Shown here: positions 42,136 to 43,669 of the stretch, one piece after another
Layout: each line of letters begins with the position of its first letter
Numbering within the stretch: position 1 is the stretch's first letter
NCBI GenBank assembly: GCA_934691725.1
Contig: CAKUTF010000023.1
Location: 1 to 43,669 of the forward strand
Direction of reading: 5' to 3'
Length of the DNA stretch: 43,669 bases
Origin: an uncultured Fibrobacter sp.
GTDB lineage: Bacteria > Fibrobacterota > Fibrobacteria > Fibrobacterales > Fibrobacteraceae
Translations under genes and position numbers: made by a program
Notes under the pieces: model-generated
The model's database searches: none
What the model was told of the DNA's origin: nothing
Seen by the model: the letters and a program-made list of their open reading frames with translations, nothing else

Positions 42136-42546
42136 TTACACACTTTTCATTTTCCCTTTCCAATCGACAGGCTCGACCTCGAACACCCGGATTTCGCACC
42201 TTGCCTCCCTCCCGACGGCGTGGGAGACGCGGGGCGTGCCGATGCGCGTCCAGCAGTCGTCCTCGATGACGCCCGCCTTCACGAGCAGGTCCTGCACGCT
42301 CGACAGCTGGTTGTCGCCGTCGCGCCTCCGAAGGTCCGAGTGGACGAAGAGAATCTCGATTTCCGCATACGGATACGGCCTTTCCGGGATTCCCTGCGCC
42401 ACGAGCTGCAACAGCGCCGAATCCCGCCAGCGGCGGAACTGCGGGCTTTTCACCATCGTCCGGGTGCGCGCGTTGAACGTCTGCGAGTTCTTCTGCGCGG
42501 GCGTCTCGCCCGGGATTACATAGTCGCGGCGGCGTAGCCTTTCCAT
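42136..42546 (-). CDS. RusA-family Holliday junction resolvase
   Basis: 136 residues. VIPGETPAQKNSQTFNAR at the N-terminus and DLRRRDGDNQLSSVQDLLVKAGVIEDDCW in the centre give the acidic residues and (R/K)xD.DN pattern of RusA enzymes, which cut four-way DNA junctions and are common in prophages. The ATG at 42546 has GAGGA upstream; a longer frame runs backwards through the divergent gene and is rejected. It is convergent with the UvrA-like gene and divergent from the Panacea gene. It marks the start of an accessory, probably phage-derived region. Confidence 0.85.
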   Translation of the reverse strand: MERLRRRDYVIPGETPAQKNSQTFNARTRTMVKSPQFRRWRDSALLQLVAQGIPERPYPYAEIEILFVHSDLRRRDGDNQLSSVQDLLVKAGVIEDDCWTRIGTPRVSHAVGREARCEIRVFEVEPVDWKGKMKSV

Positions 42547-42566
42547 TGGATTTTCCTCATTGCGGT

Positions 42567-42598
42567 TTGTCAGTTCTTCGTTCGCGATGTATATTGTA
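42567..42598. promoter_or_regulatory. Overlapping divergent promoters of the Panacea gene and rusA
   Basis: Plus strand: TTGTCA (42567-42572), 17-base spacer, TATATT (42590-42595), then seven bases to ATG 42603. Minus strand: TACAAT (42593-42598) reads toward rusA. The -10 elements overlap in a near-palindrome GATGTATATTGTATC, so one bound protein could control both directions. Confidence 0.6.
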
Positions 42599-42602
42599 TC
42601 GT

Positions 42603-43079
42603 ATGGGACAGGCCGAGATCGACAGCGTGGACGTGGCGAAGGCCCTGATGGCCGAGGCCGATTCGCAGGGGCTGCGCCTGAACATGACGCAGCTGCAGAA
42701 GCTCCTCTACATCGTGTACGGGACATGCCTCGTCATGCTCGGACGCCGCCCGTTCGACGAGCACGCCCAGGCGTGGCCGTTCGGCCCGGTATTCCCGAAA
42801 ACGCGAAGACGGCTTCTCGATGCCGTGAAAAACTGGGACATCGAGGGCTGTCCGGCTTCCGTCCCGGGCGATGTGAAAGACATCGTGCGCAAGGTAGTCC
42901 GGTTCTTCGGATCGTGGACTTCCGGCCAGCTCATCGAGTGGACGCACGTTCCCGGTTCGCCGTGGGACATGACGCAGAAGATGCCCGGCTTCAAGTGGGC
43001 GAACGAAATCGGCGACGGCATCATTACCGACTATTTCAAGGCCAAGGTCATTCGACGGAGGGCAAATGCGTCCAGCTGA
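42603..43079 (+). CDS. Panacea (SocA/DUF4065) domain protein, candidate antitoxin
   Basis: 158 residues. MTQLQKLLYIVYGTCLVMLGRRPFDEHAQAWPFGPVFP (about 30-66) is the Panacea/SocA signature, including QKLLY and W.FGPV; the C-terminal half is helical (VRKVVRFFGSWTSGQLIEWTH). Panacea-domain proteins are known as antitoxins able to neutralise very different toxins, often encoded next to them, and also occur in prophages. The downstream membrane-protein gene overlaps it by 14 bases. I prefer the ATG at 42603: it has a -35/-10 pair placing the transcript start at the start codon. Confidence 0.82.
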   Translation: MGQAEIDSVDVAKALMAEADSQGLRLNMTQLQKLLYIVYGTCLVMLGRRPFDEHAQAWPFGPVFPKTRRRLLDAVKNWDIEGCPASVPGDVKDIVRKVVRFFGSWTSGQLIEWTHVPGSPWDMTQKMPGFKWANEIGDGIITDYFKAKVIRRRANASS

Positions 43080-43425
43080 CGAGAGCCTTTTCGATCTGGA
43101 CGTTCCGGTCGGAAAGCTGGACAGCAACCCTGACGGAAACCCCGACACGACGGACAAGAACGTACTCGAGGAACAGGACGCCGAGCTGCAAAAGGTAAGG
43201 ATTGCCAGGCTAAAGGAAAATACGGAACACCGCAGGAATCTTGTCGGGTGGGTGAAGGAACTGATCCCTGCGTACCTGGTTTGCGTCCTCGCCGTGGTAT
43301 TCCTTTCCGGGTTTGAATGCTTTCCGCTTGCCGTTTCCGACACGGTCCTTGTGGCACTTCTGAGCACCACGACGGCGAACGTGCTGGGCCTAGCCGCCAT
43401 CGTCCTTCGCGGTCTCTTCAAATAA
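43066..43425 (+). CDS. Two-helix membrane protein coupled to the Panacea gene, candidate toxin
   Basis: 119 residues. An acidic N-terminal third (DESLFDLDVPVGKLDSNPDGNPDTTDKN) and a charged helix (EEQDAELQKVRIARLKENTEHRRNLVGWVKEL) precede two membrane helices: IPAYLVCVLAVVFLSGF (about 68-84) and VLVALLSTTTANVLGLAAIVLRGLF (about 94-118). The TTTANVLG stretch is familiar from small phage or accessory proteins, but I cannot assign a function. GGAGG lies four bases before the ATG, inside the Panacea coding region, so translation is coupled. Position and topology fit a membrane-acting toxin; this is inference. Confidence 0.7.
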   Translation: MRPADESLFDLDVPVGKLDSNPDGNPDTTDKNVLEEQDAELQKVRIARLKENTEHRRNLVGWVKELIPAYLVCVLAVVFLSGFECFPLAVSDTVLVALLSTTTANVLGLAAIVLRGLFK

Positions 43426-43431
43426 GCCACC

Positions 43432-43669
43432 TCACTTCCAGAGCACCTGTCTCCGGGGCTTCCCGTCGATATTCACCCCCACGTGGAAGAAGCGGATGCC
43501 GGAGGATACCTTTCCCGGCGAATGGCAATAGACTATCAGCTGGTCGATGGCGACCGGGATGTCGGCGGAATACACGGTCTCCGGCAACGCCCTTTCGAGC
43601 GCACCGAGAAGCTTGCCGCATTCCTCCGCCGTGCAATTTAGGGGCACGATGTCCGCGGCGAGGCCGTCG
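43432..43669 (-). CDS. Unknown protein, partial at the right edge
   Basis: The frame is open to the window edge; the N-terminus is missing or starts at a GTG at 43645-43647. Visible sequence: CTAEECGKLLGALERALPETVYS, then VAIDQLIVYCHSPGKVSSGIRFFHVGVNIDGKPRRQVLWK at the C-terminus. No family recognised. It is convergent with the two-helix membrane-protein gene, six bases apart, and is probably part of the same phage-like region. Confidence 0.5.
   Translation of the reverse strand, partial: DGLAADIVPLNCTAEECGKLLGALERALPETVYSADIPVAIDQLIVYCHSPGKVSSGIRFFHVGVNIDGKPRRQVLWK

Noticed and set aside
42546..42726. Longer RusA frame and longer Panacea frame
   Set aside because: Both extensions run into the divergent neighbour, and both preferred starts have better upstream signals.

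Overview
The window reads as a chromosomal segment of a Fibrobacterota bacterium (Fibrobacter or Hallerella type), a Gram-negative relative of Bacteroidota. This is inferred from gene content: outer-membrane barrels and lipoproteins, lpxD, a PorU-like C25 peptidase, an intracellular GH94 disaccharide phosphorylase and a class I fumarase. The base composition is moderately GC-rich. No rRNA, tRNA, insertion sequence or CRISPR array was seen.

Left part (1-14.2 kb, all minus strand): a truncated lipoprotein gene and a beta-barrel gene; a 715-base non-coding stretch (repeat mosaic A plus a hairpin element); padR and a GH94 phosphorylase; then a chain fumarase-hisH-hisF-tldD-C25 peptidase-membrane protein with overlaps or very short gaps.

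Middle (14.2-33.2 kb): a secreted Ala-rich tethered protein; rpsO-pnp; a run from ftsK through an orphan DNA methyltransferase, a stand-alone MetH reactivation domain, a small membrane protein, a barrel and nadD to an RluA-type synthase, mostly overlapping; a divergent CHASE2 adenylate cyclase; glyS, an unlisted 56-residue membrane protein and an aminotransferase; an M23/LysM peptidase; repeat mosaic B (729 bases without a gene); and a patatin-like hydrolase.

Right part (33.4-43.7 kb): a cysteine-poor IscU-like/Nfu fusion coupled to sufB; a lipoprotein-diacylglycerol kinase-lpxD operon; a BrkB/YihY membrane protein coupled to a compact UvrA-like ATPase; and a phage-like accessory edge with RusA, a Panacea (SocA/DUF4065) protein, an overlapping two-helix membrane protein and an unknown partial gene.

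The most unusual signals are: (1) two intergenic mosaics made of short runs of 7-base words, mostly of the form G-N5-R, separated by a linker containing GACGTC, with the same syntax on opposite strands; (2) eight starts without a Shine-Dalgarno sequence that have a -10-like hexamer 6-11 bases ahead, suggesting leaderless mRNAs; (3) the Panacea/membrane-protein pair, a candidate toxin-antitoxin or defence module; (4) a hidden GTG-start membrane microprotein after glyS; and (5) family proteins with altered key residues (NadD-like HxDH, cysteine-less IscU domain). All functional names rest on motif recognition by eye; no database search was run.
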